Source: Paraspadella gotoi (taxonomy: Eukaryota > Chaetognatha). Taken from it: a DNA stretch of 64,000 nucleotides. Both the position numbers and the translations under genes were made by a program. Position 1 is the stretch's first letter; each line of letters begins with the position of its first letter. The notes below the pieces were generated by a model, which did not search any database, was not told the DNA's origin, and saw nothing but the letters and a program-made list of their open reading frames with translations. The DNA lies in NCBI GenBank assembly GCA_051294375.1, contig CM119264.1, forward strand, positions 17,372,278 through 17,436,277. Reading direction: 5' to 3'. Positions 20,464-32,789 of this stretch are shown here, piece after piece.

Positions 20464-20809
20464 AGGCGGCAAAAAGAAGAATAGAAGAGTCTGTAACAGA
20501 AATCGGGAGTGATGAAGATGTTAAGTGCATCAAAATGATTGTCCAACCACAATGAGCAGTAGACAAGAAAAAATTGAACGACGTTTTAAGAATATCTGTG
20601 AAGAGGCAGGCGTGAAGTATAGTTCTCCAACTTTAGATGAGGATAAATTTTTAAATAAAGAAACCCAAATAAATTTAAAACCTCACTATTTGGCTAGACT
20701 TCGCCATATGAGGATGAAATTTCATTTAAAAAAAAACTTGATGAGAAATTTGAAGATACATGGACCAGGATTTTCGGTTGGACCAGTTCTGAAAAGGAAG
20801 TTGCGCTGA
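20464..20809 (+). CDS. Unrecognised gene A, terminal exon (copy 2, frameshifted)
   Basis: One T is missing near 20553 compared with copy 1 (CAATGAGC versus CAATTGAGC), which breaks the frame early in the exon. Downstream the original frame resumes and ends ...VGPVLKRKLR with a stop at 20807, followed at once by AATAAA. Copy 1 has the first site intact and an error at the end; copy 2 the reverse. Confidence 0.45.
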
Positions 20810-21061
20810 TAAAAATGAATAAATCTTGTTTTATTAAATATATTTTTATGCTCAAAGCTATGTTTGTTTTTAAAACTGTATGATTACAAATTCTTTTATT
20901 GTTACTGAAAATAGATACAATAAGTTAAAAAGATGTCTTTTTATTCATGTTACATAATAAACCAAGTAGGTTAATGATTTTAAGGTAGAAAAGAAATTCA
21001 GTGCATATGCCTTAAAAAACTTTTTTTTTCGAAGAAAATAAGTTTTAGAATAGAAGAAACG

Positions 21062-21096
21062 CTGATGAAGGCTTATACATAAAGCCGAAACATGTC
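21062..21096 (+). ncRNA. Hammerhead-ribozyme-like motif, copy 2
   Basis: Same sequence as 14418-14452. Confidence 0.6.
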
Positions 21097-21285
21097 CCTA
21101 TGTGAAATAAAAAATCGTTGTAAATAAACAAATAAACTTTGTTTTTCTCTGAATAGAAGAAAAAAATTTATCAAGATTATTATATGAAAATAAAATATAC
21201 ACATTATGATTTTGCCAATGAATAAATCGAATTCAATAGAAGAAATAAATTTAAACAGAATATATTTTTAAAGGAAGAAATTTGC

Positions 21286-21364
21286 ACAGGAATAATTTGC
21301 ACAGGAATGAATATGCACAGGAATACATTTGTAACATAAAGAATTTGCACAGGAATGAATTTGC
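21286..21364 (+). repeat. TTTGCACAGGAATGAA minisatellite, copy 2
   Basis: Same as 14638-14725. Confidence 0.8.
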
Positions 21365-21427
21365 ATCATTTTTAAAAATTCTTTAAGTGGGTTAAAAATT
21401 TAAAAAAACTATATTTTGAAGACACAG

Positions 21428-21652
21428 TAATTATTGATAAGTGTTAATAACAGAACCGTTCAATATAAACAGTCCCTGAGCTTCGGATCAGGCTGATAAC
21501 ACCATGTTACAGATAGGTTAAGCGCCCCGTCCCTCTTAACTGCCAGACGACCACCGGGCTAGAACCCCGGACCTTGGGTTGGGAGGCGAATGACTTGCCT
21601 CCGGCACCAATGGCCGCTGATAAACGGTTGGTGGATTTTATGTCCACATAAT
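21428..21652 (-). mobile_element. tRNA-derived SINE, copy 2
   Basis: Same as 14770-15005 with small indels; part of the tandem duplication and not an independent insertion. Confidence 0.7.
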
Positions 21653-23314
21653 TTAATATATAAAATTTCATTTTTCAGCTGAAAATATAGGTTTTTTATA
21701 TTTAATATTTGATATTTTAAAAAGAGTTATATTTCTTTATAATTCTTCATAATTCGATGTTCTGACATGATATAAGTGAATGCCCGACAAGATGAGAGGG
21801 CGGACCGACGGACCGACAAAGTTAATTATATCAAAAACATAATCTTTTGAAGAAAAAATTACAACGAAAACGGTTTTTGTACGAAGTTTAAATCACCGAT
21901 TTCGGGAGTTCGATTAAGAATTAAATAAGATGCAAAGAGGAAGTGAATATATCGAGGAAGAATAAAAAGGAAAGAAAAATATTTGTTTTGCGCTCTTGCT
22001 AAAAAAAAAAAAAAAAAGAGTCTAACAGAGGGATATCTCTGTTGTGATGATGGTTACCCTGATTATACATGACATCGGTTACTATAGGTTCAGTGGATAA
22101 TTATTCAGTGACTTACTTAATGGTTTGAAGGCTACTTGACTGGCTTCTTGGTAAGACTAATGAACTAGAGAGTTAGGCTTGCAATGTATTCAAGTATAGA
22201 CCTATGAAAAGATAGCAATTACATGTTATTATCTTAATGGATGCTAAACCTAAGTGTTGAGCTAGCAAGAGCATAGTGGTTCAAAACCGACCCTTGTAAT
22301 CCTAGCTGACTAAGGGATAATTCTCTGAGAATATATTTTCTTTACTAAACATAGAAAGGTCAGCTGGAATTACAAAATAATTAAAGTAATAAACTAGCAA
22401 TTATGACAATTAAATCATTAATTATTTAGCTATTAATTGAACCACAAATAAACATGATCATTTACTAATGTAAAATAATAATATTAAACCTTTAAGGTAA
22501 TAGAACAAAAATTTATCAAAGCTTAATCAGAATACGACAATATGCAAATGAGATTGAGGATCTCAATCTCATTTCAGACAATTCACAATTAATCTGCTAC
22601 AGAGCGTCACAACCACGGGAAATTAAAACGTCCTCATTTTATAAAGTTCTTGACAAAACGGAGTAGCAGGCCAAACGCAATGAATGAAAGTTCCTTTAGT
22701 GTAAGAGAGAAACGATGAGTGGTTGGCGATAAGATGACCACAAATTGTAGATAGAAATTAACGATTGATGAAAGGTTGGAGATAAAGAAAATTTGATGAT
22801 GAAGAGATCACAAATTGAAGAGCTGTCCAACTGCACATCTTGCGTCAAGCTAGCAGAAAGGGCAGCGACGAGAACATAAACGTGAAAAATGGTATATACA
22901 CAATAGTTTTTTTTGTTTTTTTGTTTTTTTTTTGGAAGAACAAATTTTATGATGTCGCAAATGGAAGAAGCACTTGAAAGTTTTTTTTGGTTTTTTTTTC
23001 TCTCTTCTTCTCTTTTTTCTTCTCTTTGTTTTCTCTTTTTCTTTCTTTTTTCTATCTCTTCTTTTTGGGAAAATGGAAAAAACGGCCTGACCAGTCAATT
23101 TAAATACCATTTTTGGGCATGATAAAATGAAAATTTCGATTGCGCTCTACCTCCGTTGGCTTCCCAAGACCCAAGCTTTCAGAATCTGCCCATATTGAAA
23201 TAATTTTTTTCGCCCATGACTATGCAGTTTTGAATAGAAGTGAAATATAAAGGAATCTTGATCGGAGCTTCGATTTGAACAATGCGCAACCCTAATTTCA
23301 CTCATCGAAAGCAC

Positions 23315-23599
23315 TTATTTTTCCGCCTTAAAATGCAAAAAGGCGTGTCCGTTGGTGGCGCTGTCGCAGCCCAGATGCCCGCACTGCAGGCAGAGCCATA
23401 TCGTTGGCGTCATGGCCGAGGGGAATGAGTGGCGTCGAGACAAGAGTGCAGTCGCCCAAACGCCGATTTGGTTCAACGCCTTTTCAACGTCGTTAAAAGT
23501 TGATATACTTGTTAGCATGGGGGCAAATCATGCCAGATTTGACGGCAATGGTTTGAGTTCCGGAATCACCACCCGTCCCCGAGAGGGCGGGCGTGGCAG
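23315..23599 (-). pseudogene. USP16/45-like ZnF-UBP exon, copy 2 (broken by gap)
   Basis: Here DVEKALNQIGVW and WLCLQCGHLGCDSATNGHAF lie in one open frame on the - strand, because one C is missing from the middle compared with the other copies. The N-terminal side runs into the N-gap. Confidence 0.65.
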
Positions 23600-23624
23600 N
23601 NNNNNNNNNNNNNNNNNNNNNNNN
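23600..23624. other. Assembly gap (25 N)
   Basis: Fixed-length run of N. The 343 bp before it and after it are the same sequence, as when two overlapping contigs are not merged. Confidence 0.99.
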
Positions 23625-23697
23625 TCTTGATCGGAGCTTCGATTTGAACAATGCGCAACCCTAATTTCACTCATCGAAAGCACTTATTTTTCCCGCC

Positions 23698-24040
23698 TTA
23701 AAATGCAAAAAGGCGTGTCCGTTGGTGGCGCTGTCGCAGCCCAGATGCCCGCACTGCAGGCAGAGCCATATCGTTGGCGTCATGGCCGAGGGGGAATGAG
23801 TGGGTCGAGACAAGAGGTGCAGTCGCCCAAACGCCGATTTGGTTCAACGCCTTTTCAACGTCGTTTAAGTTGATATACTTGTTAGCATGGGGGCAAATCA
23901 TGCCAGATTTGACGGCAATGGTTTGAGTTCCGGAATCACCACCCGTCCCCGAGAGGGCGGGCGTGGCACAACCCGCATTTGAGACGCTGGCCAATGGTGT
24001 CGAAGATGCCGCCCGACAAGACTTTTTTTTCTTCTTTTTC
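23698..24040 (-). pseudogene. USP16/45-like ZnF-UBP exon, copy 3
   Basis: The best N-terminal reading: eight lysines, then SCRAASSTPLASVSNAGCAT and a Gly/Ser linker into ICPHANKYINLNDVEKALNQ. This copy has the G lacking in copy 1, an extra C near 23790 and a missing base near 23804. A lysine-rich tail before ZnF-UBP is typical of USP16/45. Confidence 0.7.
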
Positions 24041-24987
24041 TTCTTCAATTAAAAAGTTTTCAGTAATAATAATCTATAGAGCTTGGATTAGGGAACGGCT
24101 GAATTGTATATAAAAAAAAGGAAACTCATTTAAATGTGGGTTAAATAAAACTTGAATGGTGATTAATGGAAATGGAGGAAACACACAAAAAAAAAATTTA
24201 ACTAAATTGAATGAAATTTAAAAAAAAAAATTTGAAACTGAAAGTCTAACGGTAGGCAGGCACTGATGAACGTAGTTGAGAACGGTAGAGAAAAATAAAT
24301 TGGAAAAAAGTTTGTTATGCTTTCAGTCCATATGGCCTCTTTATCTCATCTCCCCACAGAGATAAGCTCAGAAAAGGTGAACGAGCCAGAGCGACGAAAT
24401 AGACGTGATGAATGGACGAAGTAAACGAAGTGGACGGAATGAATAAACGATGAGAGTTGTAGACGGAGTAAGCACAGGAGAGCACCATTTTCGTGACGTA
24501 TTGTAGTAGTGGTTGGCCTTGTAGAGGTAGGGCGTTCTCCTAATGTGCTAGGAGTAGAGAGACGGTAATGAAGAAGCGACGTGGAAGTTGTTGTAACGAA
24601 GTTGTAGAGGGCTGGAACAGTCTCCTCCAACTGGGCCTATAATGGACACAGAAAATGAAAGGATGTTGAGGTACCAAAGAGTGACACTTTATTTGTGGGA
24701 TAAAGTTGCATTAACCAATACTGCCACTATTTCTCCAAAGTTGTTGCTGTCATTAAGCCGGGAGAACGGCGTGAAATAAGATGATTTACCTTTGTGATGA
24801 AATAGTGTTCCAAATGAGTAAGACTTGAGAGAGAGTTGACACATGTCAAAAGAATGAGTAGCCTGTAAGTGATTCCGTTAAAGCATTTTTAAATTTTCAA
24901 ATGAAATTCTAAATAGTTAACTAGAATGAATAAGCCTTAGTTTTTTCATCTTGGAAACTGAAATTCCAAAACCGGTCAATGCACCAC

Positions 24988-25444
24988 TCTAACAGAGGGA
25001 TATCTCTGTTGTGATGATGGTTACCCTGATTATACATGACATCGGTTACTATAGGTTCAGTGGATAATTATTCAGTGACTTACTTAATGGTTTGAAGGCT
25101 ACTTGACTGGCTTCTTGGTAAGACTAATGAACTAGAGAGTTAGGCTTGCAATGTATTCAAGTATAGACCTATAAAAAGATAGCAATTACATGTTATTATC
25201 TTAATGGATGCTAAACCTAAGTGTTGATCTAACAAGAGCATAGTGGTTCAAAACCGACCCTTGTAATCCTTGCTGATTAAGGGATAATTCTCTGAGAATA
25301 TATTTTCTTTACTAAACATAGAAAGGTCAGCTGGAATCACAAGAATAATTAAAGTAATAAACTAGCAATTATGACAATTAAATCATTAATTATTTAGCTA
25401 TTAATTGAACCACAAATAAACATGATCATTTACTAATGTAAAAT
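24988..25444 (-). repeat. Segment B, partial unit 4
   Basis: Matches the first about 457 bp of segment B and then jumps in the sequence to 25445, which corresponds to 16966 of unit 1 (right-hand part of the unit). Confidence 0.9.
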
Positions 25445-26466
25445 ATGGCACAACCCGCATTTGAGACGCTGGCCAATGGTGTCGATGACGCCGCCCGACA
25501 AGACTTTTTTTTCTTCTTTTTCTTCTTCAATTAAAAAGTTTTCAGTAATAATAATCTATAGAGCTTGGATTAGGGAACGGGTGAATTGTATATAAAAAAA
25601 GGAAACTCATTTAAATGTGGGTTAAATAAAACTTGAATGGTGATTAATAGAAATGGAGGAAACACAAAAAAAAAAATTTAACTAAATTGAATGAAATTTA
25701 AAAAAAAAAATTTGAAACTGAAAGTCTAACGGCAGGCAGGCACTGATGAACGTAGTTGAGAAAGGTAGAGAGAAATGAATTGGAAAAAAGTTTGTTATGC
25801 TTTCAGTCCATATGGCCTCTGTTATCTCATCATCTCCCACAGAGATAAGCTCAGAAAAGGTGAACGAGCCAGAGCACGAAATAGACGTGATGAAATGAAC
25901 GAAGTAAACGAAGTGGACGGAATGAATAAACGATGAGAGTTGTAGACGGAGTAAGCACAGGAGAGCACCATTTTCGTGACGTATTGTAGTAGTGGTTGGC
26001 CTTGTAGAGGTGGGCGTTCCCCTAATGTGCTAGGAGTAGGGGACGGTAATGAAGAAGCGACGTGAAAGTTGTTGTAACGAAGTTGTAGAGGGCCGGAACA
26101 GTCTCCTCCAACTGGGCCTATAATGGACACAGAGAAATGAAAGGATGTTGAGGTACCAAAGAGTGAACCTTTATTTGTGGGATAAAGTTGCATTAACCAA
26201 TACTGCCACTATTTCTCCAAAGTTGTTGCTGTCATCTAAGCCGGGAGAACGGCGTGAAATAAGATGATTTACCTTTGTGATGAAATAGTGTTCCAAAGAG
26301 TAAGACTTGAGAGAGAGTTGACACGTGTCAAAAGAATGAGTAGCCTGTAAGTGATTCCATTAAAACATTTTTAAATTTTCAAATGAAATTCTAAATAGTT
26401 AACTAAGATGAATAAGCCTGAGTTTTTTCATCTTGGAACTGAAATTCCAAAACCGGTCAATGCACC
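25445..26466 (-). repeat. Segment B right-hand part, diverged copy
   Basis: Matches 16966-17977 with more substitutions than the other copies, so it is probably a genuinely older copy. It keeps only the N-terminal edge of the USP-like exon. Confidence 0.88.
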
Positions 26467-26991
26467 ACTCTAACAGAGGGATATCTCTGTTGTGATGATG
26501 GTTACCCTGATTATACATGACATCGGTTACTATAGGTTCAGTGGATAATTATTCAGTACTTACTTAATGGTTTGAAGGCTACTTGACTGGGCTTCTTGGT
26601 AAGACTAATGAACTAGAGAGTTAGGCTTGCAATGTATTCAAGTATAGACCTATAAAAAGTTAGCAATTACATGTTATTATCTTAATGGATGCTAAACCTG
26701 GGGATAATTCTCTGAGAATATATTTTCTTTACTAAACATAGAAAGGTCAGCTGGAATCACAAGAATAATTAAAGTAATAAACTAGCAATTATGACATTCA
26801 AATCATTAATTATTTAGCTATTAATTGAACCACAAATAAACATGATCATTTACTGATGTAAAATAATAATATTAAACCTTTAAGGTAATAGAACAAAAAA
26901 TTATCAAAGCTTAATCAGAATACGACAATATGCAAATGAGATTGAGGAACTCAATCTCATTTCAGACAATTCACAAATTAATCTGCTACAA
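26467..26991 (-). repeat. Segment B, partial unit 5
   Basis: Matches 15376-15964 with an internal deletion of about 65 bp near 26699. The array ends here and unrelated DNA begins. Confidence 0.88.
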
Positions 26992-28377
26992 GAGAAAACG
27001 GGGCGACTTATAAAGAAGGTTGGAAAGCGTCCTTGTCCAACGTTAGACGTGAGAAAAGAAAAAAAGGGTGGATCTAGCAGCGGCGAGATCGCGCTAGAGG
27101 GAAGGAACGGCAGGAGAGATCGAGCCGGACAGAAAGAGGGAGAAGGGTGGGTGATAAAAGGCTTCGTTGAGGTCAGAGATAAACAATTTGATCCACTTGA
27201 CCTTTGCCTTTCTTCCTTTCTTTTTCATGTTCATCCAAATTCCTCGCCATTGCTTTGGCTTCAGTCATTGCTGTAAGGCTTAGCGGACGCCCTTGCTTCG
27301 AGGTTCCACCTACAGTTAGTTTTTTGCCGATACCTCAGCCAATGATTTCCGTGCAGTTTTGCAGTTCGACCTTAATCAATACGTTAGTTAAACAGTGAAC
27401 TTGAGTTTGCTTTATTTATGATTTTTTCCGGTTTTAGTTTTTGCTTCAATAGCAAGACTCTTTATTTTTAGACGTTTAAATTTCTTAATTTGTTTTGTTT
27501 TGTGGAAGAGTGGCTTAAATGATTTAATTAACCTTTTTCTATTCAAAATACAAAAAGGAGGCCGATTTTCTTCATTCACCTCAGTTCATACGATCGAGGG
27601 TTTATGTGACGCCCAACCATTAATTATTACCATCTCACGTCTCCCTTCCCTGCCATCTCGCTTATGGCCACCTGAGTCCAGTTATGGTCCCTCTTCTTTA
27701 CCACCTCTCTCTCTCTCTCTCTCTCTCTCCTCCCATTCTTGATCGCATGTGCCCCCTGGAATCTTTATTAGTGAAACGGAATAATCGCCTTTTCCTTGCT
27801 AGGAGTAAGGGTTTGCTTGATTGGAATTCATGAAGCCGCGATCGCAAAAGAACACGTGCTTTAAAATATAGTCACGTTCAAATAGACAAACGAAGAAATA
27901 CGAGGAATTAATGGGTCGAGGTTTCATTTATAAGTTCCCACTAAGATACACCCAACAAACTAAACTAAAAATCACGAAGGAGGCATAAGCTTTACTGAAT
28001 GTTATTAACTGTATGATTATATCCTTTTTGTCATGATTAAATTAAAATTTAATATGAATAAACTTCCCTTGGGACTGAGCCAATGATCCGCGCCGACAGG
28101 GACTTTGAATTCTGCTCTTAACATTAATCAATAGAAAAGAACACAAAAATTCTTCCTCTTTGAAGTCGGGACTCGCGAGATTAAAAAAAAATCATTTTTC
28201 TCGGGAAAAATTTTTTTTTCTCTTTCGCCCTTTGAATCTCGACTCGAGACGAAATTGTGAGAAGCGGGGAAAGTGAGAAGCGGAAAGCAAAATAGGAGAA
28301 GCGATTTTTATTCACCTTTTGCCCTTCATTCGTATTTTTTTTTCCTCCCAGGCGATTAAAGGGGCGCGATTTCTTCT
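26992..28377. other. Non-coding
   Basis: No supported gene. It holds a (CT)n tract at 27705-27729. A short GC-richer stretch at 27000-27180 follows directly on the repeat array. Confidence 0.55.
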
Positions 28378-28563
28378 AACTCTCTCTCTCTCTCTCTCCC
28401 TCACTTCTTTTTCTCTTTTTCTTTCTTTCTTTCTTTTTTTCTTTCTTTCATTTTTCTTTCTTTATTTCTTTCTTTATTTCTTATTTTCATTCACTTCTTT
28501 TTCGTTTATTCTTCTATTTCTCTTTTTCTATCATTCTCTCTCTTTCTCTCTCTCCTCTCTCGT

Positions 28564-28613
<50 letters not shown>

Positions 28614-28620
28614 TCTCCCT
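28378..28620. repeat. Long polypyrimidine tract
   Basis: TC, TTTC and TCTT repeats over about 240 bp. More T/C-rich DNA continues to about 29380. Confidence 0.9.
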
Positions 28621-29797
28621 TATCCTGTTTTAACGCTCGACTTTTTTATTCATTTTTTATGGATGTTTTGACCCTCTGAGCCCCTCGATTTTTTATTGAG
28701 CTTCTAATTCCGCCTACTATTCGCGTCTTCTCATTACGCATCCTTTTCTTCTCCCTTCTCCGCCTTAATCATCCTCGAATCGGAGCCTCCTTATCCTCCC
28801 TTCGCTCGTCCTTATCTTCATTCACCTCATTCCTTCTTTCTATCTTTCAATCCTTTTGTTCTCTTTACTTTCTTTCCAATTTCTTCCTCCATTCTTGGTC
28901 TTCTTGCTATCTTATCTTGCTTTTTTTCGTCTTTTCCTTCATTCTTTCTATTTTTTTTTATACATTCGTTTTTTCTTTATTTTTTTCTTTCCTTATTTCC
29001 TTTTTTTTAATTTTATCTCTCGAGATTTGTTTACATTCTTTCAAACCCTTGTACACTATCCCTTTAAGTTCTTTCTTCAACCTGTTTTCCTTACAGTTTT
29101 TATAACTTTTTAGTTTCTTGGTCCGGCCCTCTTCTCTCAAGATTGTTTTCTCCGCAGTCTTACGCTTTCCTCCGAGTTCCCATCCCCTTCATTTTTTCTC
29201 AACCTTTCTCTACCTTCCTTCAACACGGCGAGCCCATTCTTTAACCTCGGCTTCATTAGTTACTCTTTTGTCGCCCTATTTTCCCTTAACTATTCTCTCT
29301 AATCTCTTTTTTTCTTCATTGTCAACTTTCTCATTCAGGTCTCAGCCTCATTTGAAGTTCTCATCGACTTTGCATGATTTCTTTTCCGAGAAATCAGTGC
29401 AGTGATTAACGTTGCGGTTTCAGATTATACATTAGTAATTTGCTGATAATAATGATTAATTGTTGACTGAAACTATGGGAAATAATCAGTGTTATAAGTT
29501 TGAAAAGATATTATAAGCGGTATACAAATTCTTATCATCAGTTTTTTTTGTTTTTTTTTAACTCTCAAAGAAATTTGAATAATAATAATAATAAATATTT
29601 GAATATTAGTTAGTAGTTAAAGTATATAACGTTGAATTCCCCTTTGTCTAAAAATGGTGCCCTCCTTTCCTATTTTTCCATCCAAACAAAGACATCGATT
29701 CGCATAAATTTCTTCGGTTGTGAGGAATCGGCCTCTTCTCACTTCACGCGCCGCCCCTCTCGCGTCTCTGTCTCCGGAAGTGACCTCTCTTACTCTA

Positions 29798-29845
<48 letters not shown>

Positions 29846-31916
29846 CTGCTACGCGAACGTCAAAAACCTTCCCCACTCTTTCGCCTTCTGACGACCCGAA
29901 TTTTGGCCTCTCAATCCCTGGCACGTTTTTTTTTAATTTGTCGTTGTTGTTGCCAAGTCTCTTTCCAATATATGTAAAGCTTTATTTAAAACGCTTCGCA
30001 AATATTTATAGAAAATAATTGTATTTATGTATTAATTTAATCTTTAAATTTATATATCAATCGTAGTCAAACTTCATGCTCGTTAGATTTTAGTGTAAAT
30101 GTAATATTCCTCTCTCGAACGTCTACTCAAGAGGTAAAAGGAAAAAGTCTTCTCGCGATTAAACTAAAAGATCAATTCTCAGAATCTTTTGTCGTTCGTG
30201 AAAGAGAGACAAGTCTTTTCTTCAGTTCCCTCTCTGGTTCGGACGTGCTTAATTAACAAGCGCTCCGTCTTTCCACCAACAAAATTCCCAAAAGAAAAGC
30301 ATCTCACTTAATAAATTAAACAAAGAAACGAAATATTGGTGACCATCAAAATTGGTAATTCAATCGCCAGGATAAAGGAGCGGAGACATGCATCCCGTTT
30401 GCTCACATATTCAACCGCCATGTCATTCCATTCTACCAAAAGAACAATAAACATAGAGTTTAAACTCAAACAAAATGTGGTTTTATCAACGAGCAGAAAA
30501 AAAGCTCCAAGAAAGAAAAAGGGAATATCGAGGATAAGTTCAAATCAAATTATGAGATAAAACGAAGGAGGTAGACCGACCGGGAAGAGATAAAGACAAA
30601 GAAAAATAATAGAATTAAAGCGATAAAAAACTAGAAGCGGAAAGAAATGGAAAGAAAACATTGATTAAGCAGGAAATAGGAAAAAAAAGAAATAGAAAGG
30701 AAAAGAAATGAATTACGAAACGCGAATCGATCGGAAGAAATTGAAAAAAAAAAATAAAAGGGAAAAAATGCTTGAAAGTGAACTTAGAAATTCAGAAAAC
30801 AGCCTCTGTTTGGATATAATGAGGTAAAAAAATCAATATATGGTATTCTGAATTTCTGCAATTAACCGCAAAATAGAGAATCTGAAATATACAACGGGAC
30901 AAAAATAGCACTGCTTTGTTCTATTTTTCTTTTTCTCTCTTTTTTCTCACTTTTATCCGACTTTTCGAAAAAGTTTCTGTCCGAGTCACGTCCCGGAGGT
31001 TCGGGACGGACGACCATGATGACGAAAGCGAAGACGATTCGAAGATGACGACGACGTGGGCGACGGCGGTGACATCGACGGCATATTTCATTTATTTAAC
31101 TCTTGTTTAGATTTATTATTTTAATCACGATGAAAGTTGACGAAATTAAATTCCTCGAAAATCAAATATAAAATGCGAAAGGTTTCTGGGCAAGTTCTTT
31201 AACTCAATAACGCCGGTGGTCAATCTCTATAACGATATAAATTTATCGCGATATTGAATAGAGAAGGAAACGGTGAAACATCGAGAACATTAAATAGCGG
31301 GATTGTTAAAACCGCATAAAACAAGGGAAGCCTCTCTTGCCCAGAAGCAATTAGAATCGGTATCAAGGGATCAGCATCGGCGAAGGGCGTATCTGCCAAG
31401 GATGAGTGGGTGTCGGTGAGAGGAGAATCTAAAAGGATGAGGTTGTCGGCGAGAGGAGAATCTAAATGGGGTGAGAGGGTGTTGGTAAGAGGAGAACCAA
31501 AAAGGATGAAACTATTATGAAAGAGTGTCGGTAAAAGGCATGTTAAAGGAGAATCTAAAAGGATGAGAGAGTGAGTCTCTGAAAAAAAAACGAGAATCTG
31601 AAAAAGAGAAGAGAGGTGTCGGAATGAGGAAAACGTAAAATAAATTACGTGTTGTCGGTAAGAGGAGAATCAAAAAAGGCACAGGATATACCTTAAAATG
31701 AAGACATATTATGGGAAAAGAGAGAAAAAGTTCACAATAAGAAGATGAAGCAAAGAATGTCCGGACGCCCGTGCGGGTAAGACCGAACGGAGAGTACAGC
31801 CAGGGATTTTAAAACGACTCAAGAGAGCGGGGGAAAAGAAAAGAATGAAAAAGCTACAACCCCGACTGTATCAATATTCAAGCCTTTCAAGGTCGTCCCT
31901 CGCATATGAATCGCTC
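28621..31916. other. Non-coding, low complexity
   Basis: T/C-rich to 29400, then AT-rich; (CT)n at 29801-29843. From 31400 to 31700 a GAGAGGAGAATCTAAAAGGA motif recurs about every 40-60 bp (31420, 31454, 31488, 31548, 31655). No exon is recognised. Confidence 0.55.
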
Positions 31917-32085
31917 ACGTCGTCGTCGTCGTCGTCTATCGAAAAAGCCGCCGTCGTCGTCGTCGTCGCTTTTGTTGGTTATTGCACCAGATATTATTAA
32001 GCTCTGGCGCATACAGAAGTGGTTGAAACTTTCGTGCTGAAGCTTTCTTTTTTTGGAGTCATCGTCGTCGTCGTCGTCGTTATTG
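31917..32085. repeat. Interrupted (GTC)n tracts
   Basis: Runs of GTC at 31917-31938, 31950-31970 and 32055-32080. They read as Asp or Arg runs on one strand or the other and are not taken as coding. Confidence 0.8.
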
Positions 32086-32204
32086 ATCGCTTTCGTATTC
32101 ACGGCGGTCGTTGTCTTGAAAGTTCGTCGTTTGTCAGGAGGCCGACAATTTTTTTCTGGCCGAAAAGAAAGAGTCATTGCCTTCAACAGCGGCGAACGAG
32201 CTTG

Positions 32205-32760
32205 ACGTCCGCCCTTTCCAACGCCACGCCTCCGATTCCTCGAGTCTCCCCATCGCCATTTTTCCTTAACTTCCCCTTTCGCTGCAGTCACATCGCCTCC
32301 ACTTGGACAAAAATCCAGTTTCGTCTTATCCCCGTTATTTTATCCGTTTATTTACTTTGTATATATTTATCTTCAGTCTTCACCTTCATCCACATCCTCT
32401 TTCCCATCCCCAACTCCATCCTCAGCCCCATCGCTATCCCCCGTCTCCATTTATAAAGTCGACCCCTGTATTCACTTCTTCGGCTCCCAACTCTCCGGCC
32501 AACAAAACCACTTCGGGCTGACGCCGTCTCTCTAAATCGCCTCTCATTAATTTCCGACACTTCCCCAACGACGGCGCCTCTCGCAACGACGCCGCCGCAT
32601 CTCTCAACGCCATGGGCCATTCAAAGCCACCGTCACGGCCAACGCCATTGAAACCGTTGCCAACGCCACGTTCCTCACGCCACCGACTCTTTCCAACGCC
32701 AACGTCGTTTTCAACGCCATCGATCATCCCGATTCTCATCGCGTCTTCGTCGTCTCGCCG
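32205..32760. other. CpG-rich stretch with CAACGCC word repeat
   Basis: CCAACGCCA or close variants occur about ten times (for example near 32218, 32601, 32638, 32658, 32695 and 32711). Open frames on both strands follow from the composition. It could be a CpG island or a decayed exon; nothing decides between them. Confidence 0.4.
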
Positions 32761-32774
32761 ATGAAAAAAAAAAA

Positions 32775-32789
32775 NNNNNNNNNNNNNNN
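32775..32789. other. Assembly gap (15 N) in a poly-A tract
   Basis: N run between two A runs. Its length, unlike the three 25-N gaps, suggests low-quality homopolymer masking. Confidence 0.95.

Larger units (their letters stand above)
22019..24987 (-). repeat. Segment B, unit 3, with internal gap duplication
   Basis: Like 15376-17977 but about 370 bp longer, because 23257-23599 is repeated after the N-gap as 23625-23967. Confidence 0.9.
19229..25444 (+). repeat. Tandem duplication, copy 2
   Basis: Segment A copy 2 (19229-22018), then B units at 22019-24987 and 24988-25444. It begins at the same base as copy 1 (AGCATATGCTGAAAAAACAT). Confidence 0.93.
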
